From NCBI GenBank assembly GCA_963682175.1, contig OY821787.1:15354501-15418500 (forward strand): 64,000 bases of DNA, written 5' to 3'. The stretch is from Triglochin maritima. Taxonomy: Eukaryota; Streptophyta; Magnoliopsida; Alismatales; Juncaginaceae. The notes under the pieces are model-generated. The model searched no databases. It was not told the DNA's origin and saw nothing but the letters and a program-made list of their open reading frames with translations. Numbering within the stretch: the stretch's first letter is position 1; every line of letters begins with the position of its first letter. The position numbers and the translations under genes were made by a program. Below are positions 12,043-24,264 of the stretch, piece by piece.

Positions 12043-13146
12043 TTAGTAGTAAATTCACAACTTATGTAACATATTATCCTATGTAATGATCAATCATTAC
12101 ACCCCATAATATTTACATCACATATGAATTTAATTTAGATTCTAATTATGTTATTAATCACAACATAATTTTGATTTTGCTTGTTCACCCCATGTGTCAC
12201 ATTTTCTACATGAAACCCGACACATCTTATGAACTCAAAATCCCCATTTCTTGTTTCCCAGTTTTGCGGTGTGACCTATGGGAAGATCTAAACTAAGTTG
12301 GCAGTCATATTAAGAGCTTAATATCACAAGCTATAAGCGGTATCTAGCTACACATTATAGCTCCCAATTAGTTAGAAGTCTTAATTCCACTCGAACCAAA
12401 ACCCGATCCATTTAGTGATGGAGTGCACCACTTGTGTCCGTCCCTTGCCTCATGATATTAAGAATACACAAAAAGTAGTATTGTGTCATCTTTATATTAG
12501 TATTCATTTCTTGATCTCTTTAAGCTAGTTATAAATATGTGACTTAACTCAAATCACATTGTGCACATTATAACTTTGTTTTATCAAGGGGCTCACTAAT
12601 ATCATTACTCAATTAAGAGGGGCAATGATAGTCTTTTGACTAACTATCTTCTCCAACAAAAGTTGTACTTAACCAACCAATGCCTTTACACTATACTTAT
12701 CGATAGTTCAAGACACTGATCTAATTAAGTATTCCTTAAGTGATCTGATATAAGTCTCATATCAAAGGACCAAAGACACAGTAAAATATTAATGACGCAG
12801 AAACACATTTCTATAATATTTTACTTGTTAGGTCAATTCGGTATACAAAAGTACTATTTTCCTCTTTTGTGTACCCGTGTTGTCACTCACTTGTAGAGCT
12901 ACAATGATCTATGACCAACAGACAATCTTAACTCGGTAATTAATGTCCCATGCTAATTACCATAATTATGAATATCTTTTGTTTTATGTAAACCAATATC
13001 TTTTAGAGCTCTACGGTTAAGGACCAAGAGCCTCTTCCTTAACACTTCCAAAAGACGAATAACATAAATAAGGAACAAAATGATTTCTCATTCAATTCAT
13101 AATAATTGACATTGAAAAGTAAAACTTTTAGAACACATTCCCTTCA
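12043..13146 (-). repeat. Partial K1 copia LTR
   Basis: Matches 7939-9042 over its whole length (about 1.1 kb) with scattered substitutions and small indels. On the minus strand it starts TGAAGGGAATG at 13146. It lacks the half with the TATA box and the CGGTCGACCG cluster. The flank at 13147 is Athila LTR, showing that the locus inserted into an Athila LTR. Confidence 0.9.
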
Positions 13147-13396
13147 TCATGATGGTGTGAAGTTTCTTCATTTTCTCATTGGTCTTTTGGTTTTGCATTC
13201 GAGTCCCTCTCTCTTGCTTCTTAGTCCATAAGTCTTGCAACTTAGTCCATTTTCTCTCTTTTAAGCTTTTTTATAGTCTCTTCTTCTCAAACGTACTTAT
13301 TCCTGAAACTTAAACATTAAACTTGTTACGTAGAATTTTTTAGGTGAAAGATAATGGATATAAGACACAAATATATGCATGATATGATGTCAATCA
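13147..13396 (-). repeat. Athila LTR fragment
   Basis: Matches the minus-strand LTR start seen at 56760-57016, ending GATATGATGTCAATCA at 13396. It lies between the K1 LTR end and the 5' leader of element D. Confidence 0.85.
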
Positions 13397-14080
13397 TTGG
13401 GCATTGTGGTCTTTGTTGTAGGGAGGTGAGGTATGTCGAGACTAGTGATCTCGAAGTTTGGCGTCGTCTATCCTAATGACCTATTGCCCTAAGCTGTTTG
13501 AGCAATGTTTGATTGCTTGTCTTATACCCTCACTCATACCACGTAGCTTAAGGACTTCTCCCCTCTCCTCATACCACCATTCTCAGTTGTTTGTTGTTCT
13601 GAAAAAAAAACATTTTACGTTTGGTTCATGTTTGTGTGCACCTTTGTGCATGTCTGTGTGGTCACAAGACGCTAAGGGTCGTTTCACCAGATACGACATC
13701 GATGTATCCTCAATTGTTGACTTTTCGAACACATCCCCATGCCATGTCCTACATAGTTTGGGTTCCATGGCTGATCAGTACCATGAGGAGAAGCTCTTGA
13801 TGAACCCACCAATTCCTGTGCGTGACCGATGCTTTCCGGCACGGACTGCTCTTCCGTCCTGTATCGCGTTGCCTTAGGCAACATGGAACCACTTCGAGGT
13901 TAAGCCTCAATTTATCTCCGTGCTCCCTCACATCACTGGGAAGGGTGACTCCTATCTCTTTCTTAGAGAATTTTAGGAGGTCTGTGCAATGTTCAAGCTA
14001 CAATAACTCAACACAGACTTCACCAACCTGAGGCTTGTTCCCTTTGCATTGAAGGATGATGCAAAGAAGTGGTTGTATAG
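13397..14080 (+). pseudogene. Athila leader and Gag N-terminal half (element D)
   Basis: 13397-13640 matches, on the opposite strand, the 5' leader of element B around 22030-21900. Gag follows with MADQYHEEKLLMNPPIPVRD, then VKPQFISVLPHITGKGDSYL and LRLVPFALKDDAKKWLYS, the start of the gag core. In-frame stops lie at 13875-13877 and twice more before 14080. The core is cut at 14080 by element B's LTR after the TSD TATAG (14076-14080), and its continuation is at 40631. Confidence 0.8.
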
Positions 14081-15646
14081 TGATTGATTCGTTTTATATT
14101 AAACCGCAAGTGCACGGCCGCGTTGAAGTGGTGGCAAATACGGGTCCTCCACTGGGAGGTGTGTCGACGTTTGGTTTGTGCGAAAGCGAGTAGTAAAAAA
14201 TGGAGAGAAAGATTGATTACACTAACTACACTAAAATGCAAAAGGAAATGAAAGATAAGCAATAAAAACTAAACCCCATAAGGGGTAGAGAAATAATGTG
14301 AATATAAAGATGTGTGTGTGTGTGTGTGTTCAATCAAGCTCCTCACAACATGTAGTGCATGAAATCATAAAACAACATCCAACTTTGCCTCCACATGAAT
14401 TAAGATAAGACTACATCATTAAAACATACAAGACAATAATTGGAATGAAGCTAAATGAACTCATGCATAAAGACTAGACCCTACTATGCCTCCAAATGAA
14501 TTAAGATAACCCAATATCATTAAAACATATAAGACATTAACCAAGGTAAAGGCAACAAGAGTACATACACTACAACTTGTGTTTCCAATATTAACTTCAT
14601 CAATATCCTAACGTTATCATTCCCCGTAAAATAGGTCCACTAATCAAAGCATAAGCTAAGCTTCATTCAAGAGCATTAGCATATCAAAGATATGAGTGAA
14701 AACCCATTAGATGGTTATGGAAATCATATAAAGCTCAAGGGATAAAGATAACACACACTTAATACACTACATGATCATATCACATATTACTCCACCCCCC
14801 AAATAGGGATGGAACTACTCACACATATTTAAACTAACTACTTTAACAAAATGAAGCCTTATACTAAAATGAAACTACACTGATCACGCAAGAAATATTA
14901 AAGAAGCATAAAACAAAACAAACAAGCAAGCATGCATATGAAAGGAAATGAAACTAAGAGAGAAACAACACAATTAAAGGAAAAACATCTATTATTGACT
15001 CACTGAATACAAGCAGCCCTTCCTCCACCAGCGTTTTGCTTCAAGACTTCACTCTTAGTAGGGAAGATGGCCACCAAAGAGGGAGATGGATACAATGGGA
15101 GGTGAAGAGTTCTATTTATAAGCATGGAAAAAGCTAATCCGGGACAATCCCCCGATATGGGACTAAACAAATACCAAAAATAGACTAAGCATACACTAAT
15201 ACACATGCTCCCGAAAGCTAAGCGGATCCAGAGCTATCTGGACCGCCAATTAGCAGTCCCATACCGCCAATTGACGGTCTATAAGTTCCAGATCCGTTTG
15301 GTTTTCATGCTGGGCTTTGCTTGATGTATTTGTTGGTCTTGGATGCATCTACTTCACTTCTTGGAGCTCCGACCCGAATCGAATTGCCAAAATACTCCCC
15401 ATGATGGTGTGAAGTTTTCTGTTTTGCTCTTAGGTCCTTCGGTCTTACATTCAGGTCCTTCTACCTTGCATCTTAGTCCTCAGGTCTCACAATTAAGTCA
15501 TTTTTCCTGCTTTTGGGTCCTTTCATGGCTCTTCTCTTCAAACCTCTTTATTTCTGAAATCCAAACATAAAACTCGTCCGTAGCATTGCTTAGGTTTAAT
15601 ATAATGGATATAAGATACAAATATAAGCGTGAAATGATGTCAATCA
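14081..15646 (-). repeat. 3' LTR of Athila element B
   Basis: 1566 bp, TGATTG at the plus-strand left end and TCAATCA at the right. TATA-like TTATAAATAG on the minus strand at 15111-15120. Two hairpin palindromes, GGACCGCCAATTAGCAGTCC (15240-15259) and ACCGCCAATTGACGGT (15263-15278), lie about 120 bp upstream of the TATA box. A (TG)n microsatellite is at 14311-14330. A run of adenosine-rich repeats with CATTAAAACATA is at 14410-14535. Confidence 0.92.
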
Positions 15647-15648
15647 AA

Positions 15649-15662
15649 TACCCCACACCTAA
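15649..15662 (-). promoter_or_regulatory. Polypurine tract of element B
   Basis: The minus strand reads CTTAGGTGTGGGGT directly before the LTR start. The same AGGTGTGGGG precedes the LTRs at 39291 and 60457. Confidence 0.8.
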
Positions 15663-17197
15663 GTTTTTTCTAGTCCCGAGCAAAACAAAGAAAAAGAAAA
15701 ACAAACGAGAAACAAGAAATCCTAACTCACTTTCGTAGGAATCACGGTTGCACTTAGCACGTGCAACAAGCCGTTAAACCTCCTTGTTGCAAAGGAGGAG
15801 GAGTGTTGTCTCCTGAGGATTTTCAGCAGATGTACTCACAAAATGCGAACAAGATGCATTATTCAATCTAGACACTCGACTCGTTGGACATATGTTGTCG
15901 ATCATTAGACGCGGTAATCCTACGGGCCGACTCTATATAGGTAATCACTCCACGCACCTAACCTAATGAAACATTCGTGCAAGTTAAATAAGGAATTAAG
16001 TGAAAGACATGGACAACCTCAACGTCCTCAAGTGATACAAAGTGTAAGGTCGATTAAGGTTCTTATTTGCATTACCATTATTTTTCTTTTTGTTTGTTTT
16101 CTCAATTCAATTTTCTTTCTTTTCTTTTTAGAGCTTCATTCTCCCAGGGTCAGGTTTCGTGCATCATTGCCCATGAGGACTTACATTATCACGTACACCT
16201 TTCCCCAAATCTCCACATAGGGCAATCCCTACCACCCATGTAACGAGAGTTCGGTCGGTGCATCCCAAGTCAGATGACTCAAAAGCACCAGGCACAAAGT
16301 CCCCTCAGACCTACTTTCCCGAGTGATAGGAGCCGTGCGAGAAGAGAGAACACCTATACACTTATTTCTTATCTACACATGAACCAAAACCCCTACACTT
16401 AATGTCTCACAACAAGATTTAAGGGGTCCTTGACAACAACAAACTTCCTTAAGTTAACAGACACGAATTATTGACTCATTAGGTTCAGGGTGGACTTCTT
16501 TAAATGTTTGAGCACTGAAACCCTATGATTACTCACCCCCAAGGGAAAACTGGGGTGCATCCTAACGACTAGATAACTCCTAAAGCCACTGTACTAGATA
16601 TCCTAATGCATCAAGTTCAAGACAATTTTGGGAGCTTTCTTTTTACTTTACCTCTCAATGGTTTTGCACATGCTAAACACACGCAAAACCCACAAAACAT
16701 TTTCTCTCTCAAACACAAGAAGATTTTGAAAGAAATGTGGAAAATTTAAAGCACTAGTCAAGCAAAAGAAGACAAGTCACCCAAGGATCATGACAAGCAG
16801 ATATATCGATATGAAATGCAGCACACTAACATAACCCTAACAATGCACACAAAAGAAAACAAAAATCAAAGGAAAAGACTCGACTATGTACACACGTAAA
16901 ACATCCCCCCACACCTACTTCATGCATTGTCCTCAATGAATGCAAGCAAGATACTACATGGATGTATGCATGAAACAGAAGAGATCTCACCAACATGAAG
17001 TACAAAGGGAAGTTCAAGGTCATGTTGATGGACACAAACCCGAATTTCCTCAAAACCCGTGAGATACGTAAAAAGGGAGATAAAATACGTGAATAAAATA
17101 GGGCCCAAATACACAAGGGTTGTAGTCCACAACAAACGATGCTCACTGAACGAATCTTTTCTATTCTTTTTTTATACAAACATGAAAGCTCAACCAC
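15663..17197 (-). other. 3' non-coding region of element B
   Basis: About 1.5 kb after the integrase stop with no long coding frame. It carries the Athila 3' UTR block (17190-16920), a second polypurine-like motif AGGTGTGGGGGG on the minus strand at 16905-16916, and the block TGCTAAGTGCAACCGTGATTCC-like near 15770 shared with the 3' ends of C and of the piece at 60300. The extra downstream ORF of element G (54736-57250) is absent here. Confidence 0.75.
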
Positions 17198-18590
17198 TCA
17201 TCCAGGAGCATGAATGGTTGAGTGCGAGAGAGGTTCATGAAGGAACATGACCTCCTCGACTTCGGCTGGTGCCCCCTCGAAGTAGGGTTTGAGGCGTTGT
17301 CCATTAACTTTGAACACGTCCCCATTTCCTGGGTTCAAGATGTCAACCGCTCCATGAGGATAGACGGTTTGGGCAATAAAAGGACCAGACCAGCGACTGC
17401 GGAGCTTACCCGCAAAGAGATGAAGCCGGGAATTGTAGAGCAACACCTTCTGCCCGGCCGTAAATACCTTTCGCATAATCATGCGATCGTAAAACATCTT
17501 GGCTCGGGACTTATGAATTTTGGCATTCTCGTATGCATCATTGCGTAGCTCTTCAAATTCCACAATGTCGAGCTTACATTGTACTCCTGCTTGATCAATA
17601 TCCATATTCAGGTTCTTGATCGCCCAGAAAGCACGATGCTCAAGCTTGACGAGTAGGTTGCAAGCCTTGCCGTACACTACCCGATATGGGGACATACCCA
17701 AATTGGTCTTGTACGCGGTGTGGAAGGCCCACAATGCGTCATTCAACTTAGTAGACCAATCCTTCCTCGAGGAACTAACCGTCTTCTCAAGAATTTTCTT
17801 TAATTGACGGTTAGAGATTTCAACCTGCCCACTAGTTTGGGGATGGTATGGGGTCGCAAGCTTGTGGGTGATCGAATATTTCCTCATAAGCGCTTCAAAG
17901 GAGCGATTACAAAAGTGGGTACCCCTATCGCTGATTATGTTACGAGGAGTACCAAATCGCACAAAAATGTCCCTCAAGAATTTGGTGACCACCTTGTTGT
18001 CATTGGTCTTTGTGGGTATAGCCTCAACCCACTTAAACACATAGTCAACGGCCACCAGAATGTAAACATTCCCGAACGAGTTTGGGAAGGGACCCATGAA
18101 ATCGATGCCCCATACATCGAAGATGTCGACAACAAGGACACTTTGCAAAGGCATCATGTCACGTCGACCAATCTTGCCAAGGTGTTGGCACCTATCACAT
18201 TGCTTACAAAAGTCGTAAGCATCCTTGAAAAGAGAAGGCCAGTAGAATCCAGATTGGAGCACCTTGGCAGCTGTTTTCTTTGCTCCAAAGTGTCCTCCAC
18301 ATGCCTTCGAGTGGCAGAAATGGAGCACACTTTGGAACTCAGTATCTGGGATGCACCGCCTGAAAATTAGGTCAGAGCAGTATTTGAATAGGTAGGGGTC
18401 ATCCCAGTGGAAGAATCTGACATAAGATCTAAATTTGGTTTGGTCAGATTTTGACCAACCCACAGGAAGTTGCTGGGTCACGAGGTAGTTCACGATGTCA
18501 GCAAACCAAGGGTTATTTTCGATCGTGAACAACTGCTCGTTAGGAAATTTGTCATCAATAATTTGGTCCTGTGGGTTGGTCATCTCTAGA
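17198..18590 (-). pseudogene. Athila-type integrase (element B), domain intact
   Basis: Uninterrupted minus-strand frame ending at 17198. The zinc-binding H2C2 region has [10 protein letters not shown] and CKQCDRCQ. The catalytic core has all three acidic residues: Asp in [10 protein letters not shown], Asp in IISDRGTHF 58 residues on, and Glu in [10 protein letters not shown] 36 residues after that, an exact DD35E spacing. The C-terminal part contains [20 protein letters not shown] (a GPY/F-type module) and ends in [12 protein letters not shown]. It belongs to a polyprotein whose upstream parts carry two stops, so it is unlikely to be made, but nothing in the domain itself looks broken. Confidence 0.9.
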
Positions 18591-19246
18591 CGAGACAGGT
18601 GGTCAGCTACAACATTCTCACACCTTTTTTTGTCCCGAATCTCGAGATCGAATTCTTGTAACAACAAGATCCATCTCAAGAGTCGGGATTTTGCATTTTT
18701 CTTCGCCATGAGGTGCTTGATGGTTGTGTGATCAGAATAGATAATCACGTGGGAGCCAATCAAGTACGATCAAAATTTCTCCAAAGCAAATATGATCGCT
18801 AAGAATTCCTTCTCGGTCACAGTATAGTTCAATTGGGCATCATTGAGAGTTCTACTGGCGTAGTAGATCGCATGAGGCAATTTGTCCAATCGTTGCCCAA
18901 GCACTGCTCCCACAGCGAAGTCATATGCATCACACATTAACTCAAAGGGTTCAGTCCGCACCGGTGCCTTAATAATGGGAGTTGAATTCAACTCTTTCTT
19001 AAATGTCAAAAAGGCATGGTGGCAATCCGGTGTGAACTCAAAAATGGCATCCTTAGTCGACAAGGCGGTGAGAGGTCGAGCAATTTTGCTAAAATCCTGA
19101 ATGAACCGCTGATAGAATCTAGCATGCCCCAAAAAGGAACGGATATCCTTCACATTACGTGGCGGTGGGAGATTAGCAATAAGACCCACTTTGGCGGGAT
19201 CGACCTCAATTCCCCTACTTGAGACTACATGTCCAAGTACAATCCC
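18591..19246 (-). pseudogene. Athila RT thumb/connection and RNase H (element B)
   Basis: Same minus-strand frame as integrase. Starts with GIVLGHVVSSRGIEVDPAKV and RSFLGHARFYQRFIQDFSKI (RT thumb/connection). RNase H acidic residues are present: [29 protein letters not shown] and VADHLSRL. One in-frame TGA at 18770-18772 sits where element G has a Leu-Gln pair and other relatives probably have Arg (ALEKF-stop-SYLIGSH). A single base change would explain it. Confidence 0.87.
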
Positions 19247-20010
19247 TCAATTCACCATGAAGTGACATTTCTCCCAATTGAGAGCGAGGTTCTTCTCACG
19301 GCATCGCTTGAGGACAAGGCTCAAGTGATGAAGGCACTCATCAAAGGAAGCGCCAAATATGGAAAAGTCGTCCATGAAGATCTCAAGGAAACACTCAACC
19401 ATATCGGAGAAGATGGTGATCATACACCTTTGAAACGTTGTCGGCGCATTACATAACCCAAAGGGCATGCGACGGTTGGCAAACGTGCCAAAGGGACAAG
19501 TAAATGTGGTTTTCTCTTGATCCTCGGGGGCGATGGAAATTTGGTTGGAACCGGAGTATCCATCAAGAAAACAATAATACTCATGTTCGGCCAACCTTTC
19601 CAACATCTTATCAATGAATGGCAACGGGAAATGATCTTTCCGCGTTGACGCATTGAGCTTGCGATAATCAACGCAAACTCGCCAGCCAGTTTGCAGGCGT
19701 GTCGGGATAAGCTCCCAAATCACAGATGCCCCCAAATCCAATAGAGCTTGAGAGATTGTCACATTCCCAATCATGCAAGAGATAGTTGAACAACCTGGGT
19801 CCTTGTACTTGACATTCATGGGTTGTGTCAATATTGAGCTCACATTGGCGGCCAAAAAGACCTATTTGGGAACATTTGTTTTTCTCTTAGTGGTGCAAAG
19901 GTCCTTGAGGAACTTGGCATATGGTGGCATTTGTTGAACAACGTCCAACAACGGGATGTTCACCTCGACTTGCCTAAGTACTTCAACGATCTTGTCCCAA
20001 TGCTCATCAC
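19247..20010 (-). pseudogene. Protease start fused in frame to RT (element B)
   Basis: The minus-strand frame begins with the protease linker (RQVEVNIPLLDVVQQMPPYA), reaches the active site ALLDLGASV, and passes at once into RT sequence IWELIPTRLQTGWRVCVDYR. Compared with H and G, the rest of the protease, the tail and the RT N-terminus have been removed without losing frame. RT then holds CFLDGYSG, FTCPFGTFANRRMPFGLCNA and the catalytic FLEIFMDDFSIFG. Stops: TAG within VPK-VFLAAN (near 19860) and TGA at 19247-19249. No functional protease could be made. Confidence 0.88.
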
Positions 20011-20018
20011 ATTTTTAG

Positions 20019-21809
20019 TCAACCTATGAGGGAATGGTGCCTTGGGAACATAAGAATCACGAGGAGGAGTCTCAGAATTAGGTTCCTGACAAGCTCAAGA
20101 CTCTCCTCGGAAGTCTCGCCAACCGGGTTGGCTTCAGGCATTTCCACATTGTTGTCGACAACCCTTCTTGATCTCAAGGTATGGACAACATTGGCATGTT
20201 GGGAAGGGTCACTTTCAACATTGTGTACATTCTGCCTAGCATGAGCAGGTTGACCCTTGGTATTTACCACACGTTGACTCGGTAACTGACCCTTCTCGTG
20301 TTCGTGGAATTGATGATCCAACTGGCTAACTTGCATTTCCAAAGCCTTGACTGTACTTTGCAACGCTTGAAGGGTCGGATCACAAGAAGGGTCCTTGGGG
20401 TCAACCCGCTGGGGTGGTGGAGTCTGGTTGGAATAACCCGACGATGAGGCATGAGCAGGTTGGTAATTACGGTGCTGAAACCTTTTCTGTGGGGGTTGGT
20501 AGGTCGCCGATGGGCGTGGAGGTTGATAAGGTGGAGGTTGAGCGTGCGAGCTCTGACCGTGACCCCCACTAGGCCCCCAAGAGAAGTTAGGATGGTTACA
20601 CCATCCCGGGTTGTAGGAGTGACTATACGGGTTGTTAAGGGGCCTCTGTTGATACATCGCATTCGCATGCTCAGTATCGCTTGGAGCGTAGGCGCACTCC
20701 AAGTCATCATGGCCCGTAAGTCCACACCTACTACACCCAGGAGCAACAACCTGAGCTACAGGAGCTCGGTCCAACTCTAAACTCTCAATCCTACGCATGA
20801 GAGCAGCCAATTTTGCCTCAGACGCGATAGTTGACTCGACCAGAAGACCTGGTGGTTGGTGGCTCTCTAATGGTGTCCCACTCGAAGGTACGTTCAGCCA
20901 TGGACTGAAAAGTGTCCCATGCCTCCTCGATGTGTTTCATTTGGAAGTCACCCTGACACATCGACCCCAACAATGTGCTGGTGTTGTAGTTGATGCCATC
21001 ATAAACAATTTGGCACAACTACATAACTCAAGTCCATGATGAGGGCATTGCTGGAGAAGGTCCTTGAACCTCTCAAAGAAAGCATGAAAATATTCAGTCT
21101 CAGTCTGATACATTTGATGTATCTGGTGCCGTATCTGTTGAGTTTTCCTTTGAGGGAAAAATCTCTTCAGAAATACGGTCACAAAGTCATCCCAAGACCG
21201 AATGGAGCTCGCCGGGAGGTTGTACATCCATTTCTTCGCGTTATCCTTCAACGCGAAAGAAATCATCCTCAACCGGACTGAATCCTCGTCAAGTTGTTGA
21301 AGCTTGAACATGGAGCATACTTCCTCGCATTCGCGTATAAAAATATACGGATCCTCCTTATTGGCAGTAAAGGTTGGAAGCATGCTCACATATTGAGGTT
21401 TCAGCTCATAGTTGTTCCCGCGAGCAGGGGGGAGAACTATGCAAGAAGGTTGTGCGGCCCGAACAGGATGGGTCCGCTCCCACAAAGTCAGCGGTCTATC
21501 ATGTTGAGCTAAAGGTGGTGGTGCACCAAGAACCCGATCCTGACCGAATCTCCTTTCCTCTCGAGTCAGAGGAGGAGGAGAAGGAGGTCTACGTGGTGGT
21601 GGGAGCGGACCGAGGTAATCCATGTATGGAACCCGGTCTCCCTCGCCACCACGAGACGACTCGGCCTCTTGCGCTAAAGGAGCACGAGGCGGAGATGGTC
21701 GATCACCAAGACTGTCCATCTCAGAAATATGCACTCTCTCTAGTCGAGCGCTCTCACAAGAACGAGCCCAACCTCGCATAAAAATGCTCGACTCGACTCT
21801 AAACAACAC
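20019..21809 (-). pseudogene. Athila-type Gag (element B)
   Basis: Minus strand. The N-terminus is Pro/Arg-rich. The gag core spans about residues 135-265 (ELKPQYVSMLPTFTANKEDP to FHAFFERFKDLLQQCPHHGL). A zinc knuckle CSRCGLTGHDDLEC follows, then a Gln/Pro/Tyr-rich tail. A one-base loss near 21015 puts about 60 codons out of frame. A 20-bp deletion between two CGAC repeats near 20840 restores the frame. The frame ends at 20019 with ...LLLVILMFP, out of frame with the protease by -1, exactly as in H. Confidence 0.87.
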
Positions 21810-22835
21810 ACAACAGAAGGTGTACTCAGAGGAGGAGACTACACGTAGAGAATAGATGAGGAGAGGACTCAGATGTGGAGGGAAGAATCCTTGGATCTAA
21901 CGTGGGTAGTGGGATAAGGTAGAAGCCTAACTAGAAAGCACGACTCAAACAACTTAAGGTTATGGGTCCTTAGGGTAGACGACGCCTAAGTTCGGGGTCA
22001 CTAGCCTCGACACGCCTCACCTCCCTACAACGAGGACCACAATGCCTAGCAAGTGATACCAGATCTGGAGATCCAGTACCTCCTACTATTGACAAGGTAG
22101 GCAACGCCGATCAGGTCATGACGGTCTCAACTAGATTACTCTCCTAGTGCGTCCGCAATCCTTAGGGCCAATGTCAACTTGCTTTTAGTTAAGGCTTGAT
22201 TAAGAGTGATTTTTGGGGCTAAGGAAAGGGTGATGAAATCCCCCACCTTATCTTTTATAGGACATCCCCTCCTTAGTAGTGTTTTGATCCTAAATCTAGC
22301 AATCAATCGCTCCAATCAAACACTCAACTCACTCTTGTCCTGATGCAATTCCTACTAACTAATGCATGGGCAGACAAGATTCATGAATGAGTGTAGGAAA
22401 TGTGTACCTCACGTCAGCGCTCAACAACTGAAGATAAAGCTAAAAGAAAAGACGACTATATGCCTAAGTCAAGTACATGATGCGTGACCCAAACAAGTAA
22501 TAACGTGTAGTCTTTTGCTTTGGATTTTAAGGCCAAGTTGATTAATAGGGGAGTGATTAATGATCTGGGAGCAAACTGAAAGTCACAGCATGCAAAATAG
22601 GGCTCCCAGATAACGAATGTGAAGAACAAAGCTACCAGAAGAAAAATGGAAGCAAGAAGACCTCACTAGGCCGCCAATTGGCGGTCTCAGACCGCTGATT
22701 GGCGGTCACTTTTGATATTCAGGTGCTCCAACACCTCCAGTAACCTCCCTGTGATCTCTAGGATCCCTGAAACTAAGAAAAACTGGAAACAAAAAATTAA
22801 AAACCACTTGAATCGTCCAAACCAAACAGAGCACC
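21810..22835 (-). other. 5' leader of element B
   Basis: About 1 kb of non-coding sequence between primer site and Gag. It holds two adjacent palindromes at about 22672-22709 (CCGCCAATTGGCGG and ACCGCTGATTGGCGGT). The 22030-21900 part recurs in the plus strand as D's leader. No protein recognised. Confidence 0.75.
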
Positions 22836-22853
22836 TCCCCGACAACGTCGCCA
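22836..22853 (-). promoter_or_regulatory. Primer-binding site of element B (mutated)
   Basis: The minus strand reads TGGCGACGTTGTCGGGGA, two or three changes from the tRNA-Asp-type site TGGCGCC[AG]TTGCCGGGGA seen in element C. Confidence 0.82.
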
Positions 22854-22859
22854 AAAACT

Positions 22860-24264
22860 TGAAGTGCACGGCCGCGTTGAAGCGGTGGCAAATACGGGTC
22901 ATCCACTGGGAGGTGTGTCGACGTTTGGTTTGTGCGAAGGTGAGTAGTAAAAAATGGAGAGAAAGATTGATTACACTAACTACACTAGAATGCAAAATGA
23001 AATGAAAGATAAGCAATAAAAACTAAACCCCATAGGGGGTAGAGAAATAATGTGAATATAAAGATTTGTGTGTGTGTGTTCAATTAAGCTCCTCACAACA
23101 TGTAGTGCATGAAATCATAAAACTACGTCCAACTTTGCCTCCACATGAATTAAGATAAGACTACATCATTAAAACATACAAGACAATAATTGGAATGAAG
23201 CTAAATGAACTCATGTATAAAGACTAGACCCTACTATGCCTCCACATGAATTAAGATAACCCAATATCATTAAAACATACAAGACATTAACCAAGGTAAA
23301 GGCAACAAGAGTACATACACTACAACTTGTGTTTCCAATATTATCTTCATCCATATCCCAACCTTATCATTCCCCATAAAATAGGTCCACTAATCAAAGC
23401 ATAAGCTAAGCTTCATTCAAGAGCATTAGCATATCAAAGATAAAGAGTAAAAACCCATTAGATGGTTATGAAAATCATATAAAGCTCAAGGGATAAAGTT
23501 AACACACACTTAATACACTACATGATCATATCACATATTACTCCACCCCCTAAATAGGGATGGAACTACTCACACATATTTAAGCTAACTACTCTAACAA
23601 AATGAAGCATTATACTGAAATGAAACTACACTAATCAAGCAAGAAATATTAAAGGAGCATAAAACAAAACAAACAAACAAGCATGCATATGAAAGGAAAT
23701 GAAACTAAGAGAGAAACAACACAATTAGAGGAAAAACATCTATTATTAACTCACTCAATACAAGCAGCCCTTACTCCACCAGAGTTTTGCTTCAAGGCTT
23801 CACTCTTAGTAGGGAAGATGTCCACCAAAGAGGGAGATGGATACAATGGAAGGTGAAGATTTATATTTATAAGCATAGAAAAAGCTAATCCGGAACAATC
23901 CCCCGATGTGGGACTAAACAAATACCAAAAATAGACTAAGCATACACTAATACACGTGCTACCGAAAGCTAAGCGGATCGAGATCTATCTGGACCGCCAA
24001 TTAGCGGTCTATAAGTTCCAGATCCGTTTGGTTTTCATGCTGGGCTTTGCTTGATGTATTTGTTGGTCTTGGATGCATCTACTTCACTTGTTGGAGCTCC
24101 GACCCGAATCGAATTGCCAAAATACAACCCATGATGGTGTGAAGTTTTCTGTTTTGCTCTTAGGTCCTTCGGTCTTACGTTCAGGTTCTTCTCCCTTGCA
24201 TCTTCGTCCTCAGGTCTCACAATTACGTCCTTTTTTCCTGCTTTTGGGTCCTTTCATGGCTCTT
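22860..24264 (-). repeat. 5' LTR of element B, first part
   Basis: Matches 14108-15533 of the 3' LTR. The inner end lacks about 27 bp relative to the 3' LTR (TGAAGTGCACGG instead of TGATTG...CGCAAGTGCACGG). The LTR is interrupted at 24264 by element C, with CTCTT at 24260-24264 repeated at 40507-40511. Hairpin palindrome GGACCGCCAATTAGCGGTC near 23993. Confidence 0.9.

Larger units (their letters stand above)
3929..13146 (-). mobile_element. Ty1/copia locus K1: tandem copies sharing one LTR
   Basis: Read on the minus strand the order is partial LTR (13146-12043), end of gag-protease and integrase piece (12042-11258), pol remnants (11257-9054), polypurine tract (9053-9043), full LTR (9042-7014), primer site (7013-7002), gag (5527-4403), integrase start (4101-3929). 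The segments 3929-4730 and 11258-12042 are near-identical, as are 7939-9042 and 12043-13146. The left end meets element A at a shared GACTC. On the right the LTR end meets an Athila LTR scrap. Confidence 0.85.

Noticed and set aside
17804..18370. 188-codon plus-strand frame
   Set aside because: It is the antisense shadow of B's integrase, which has full catalytic motifs on the minus strand.
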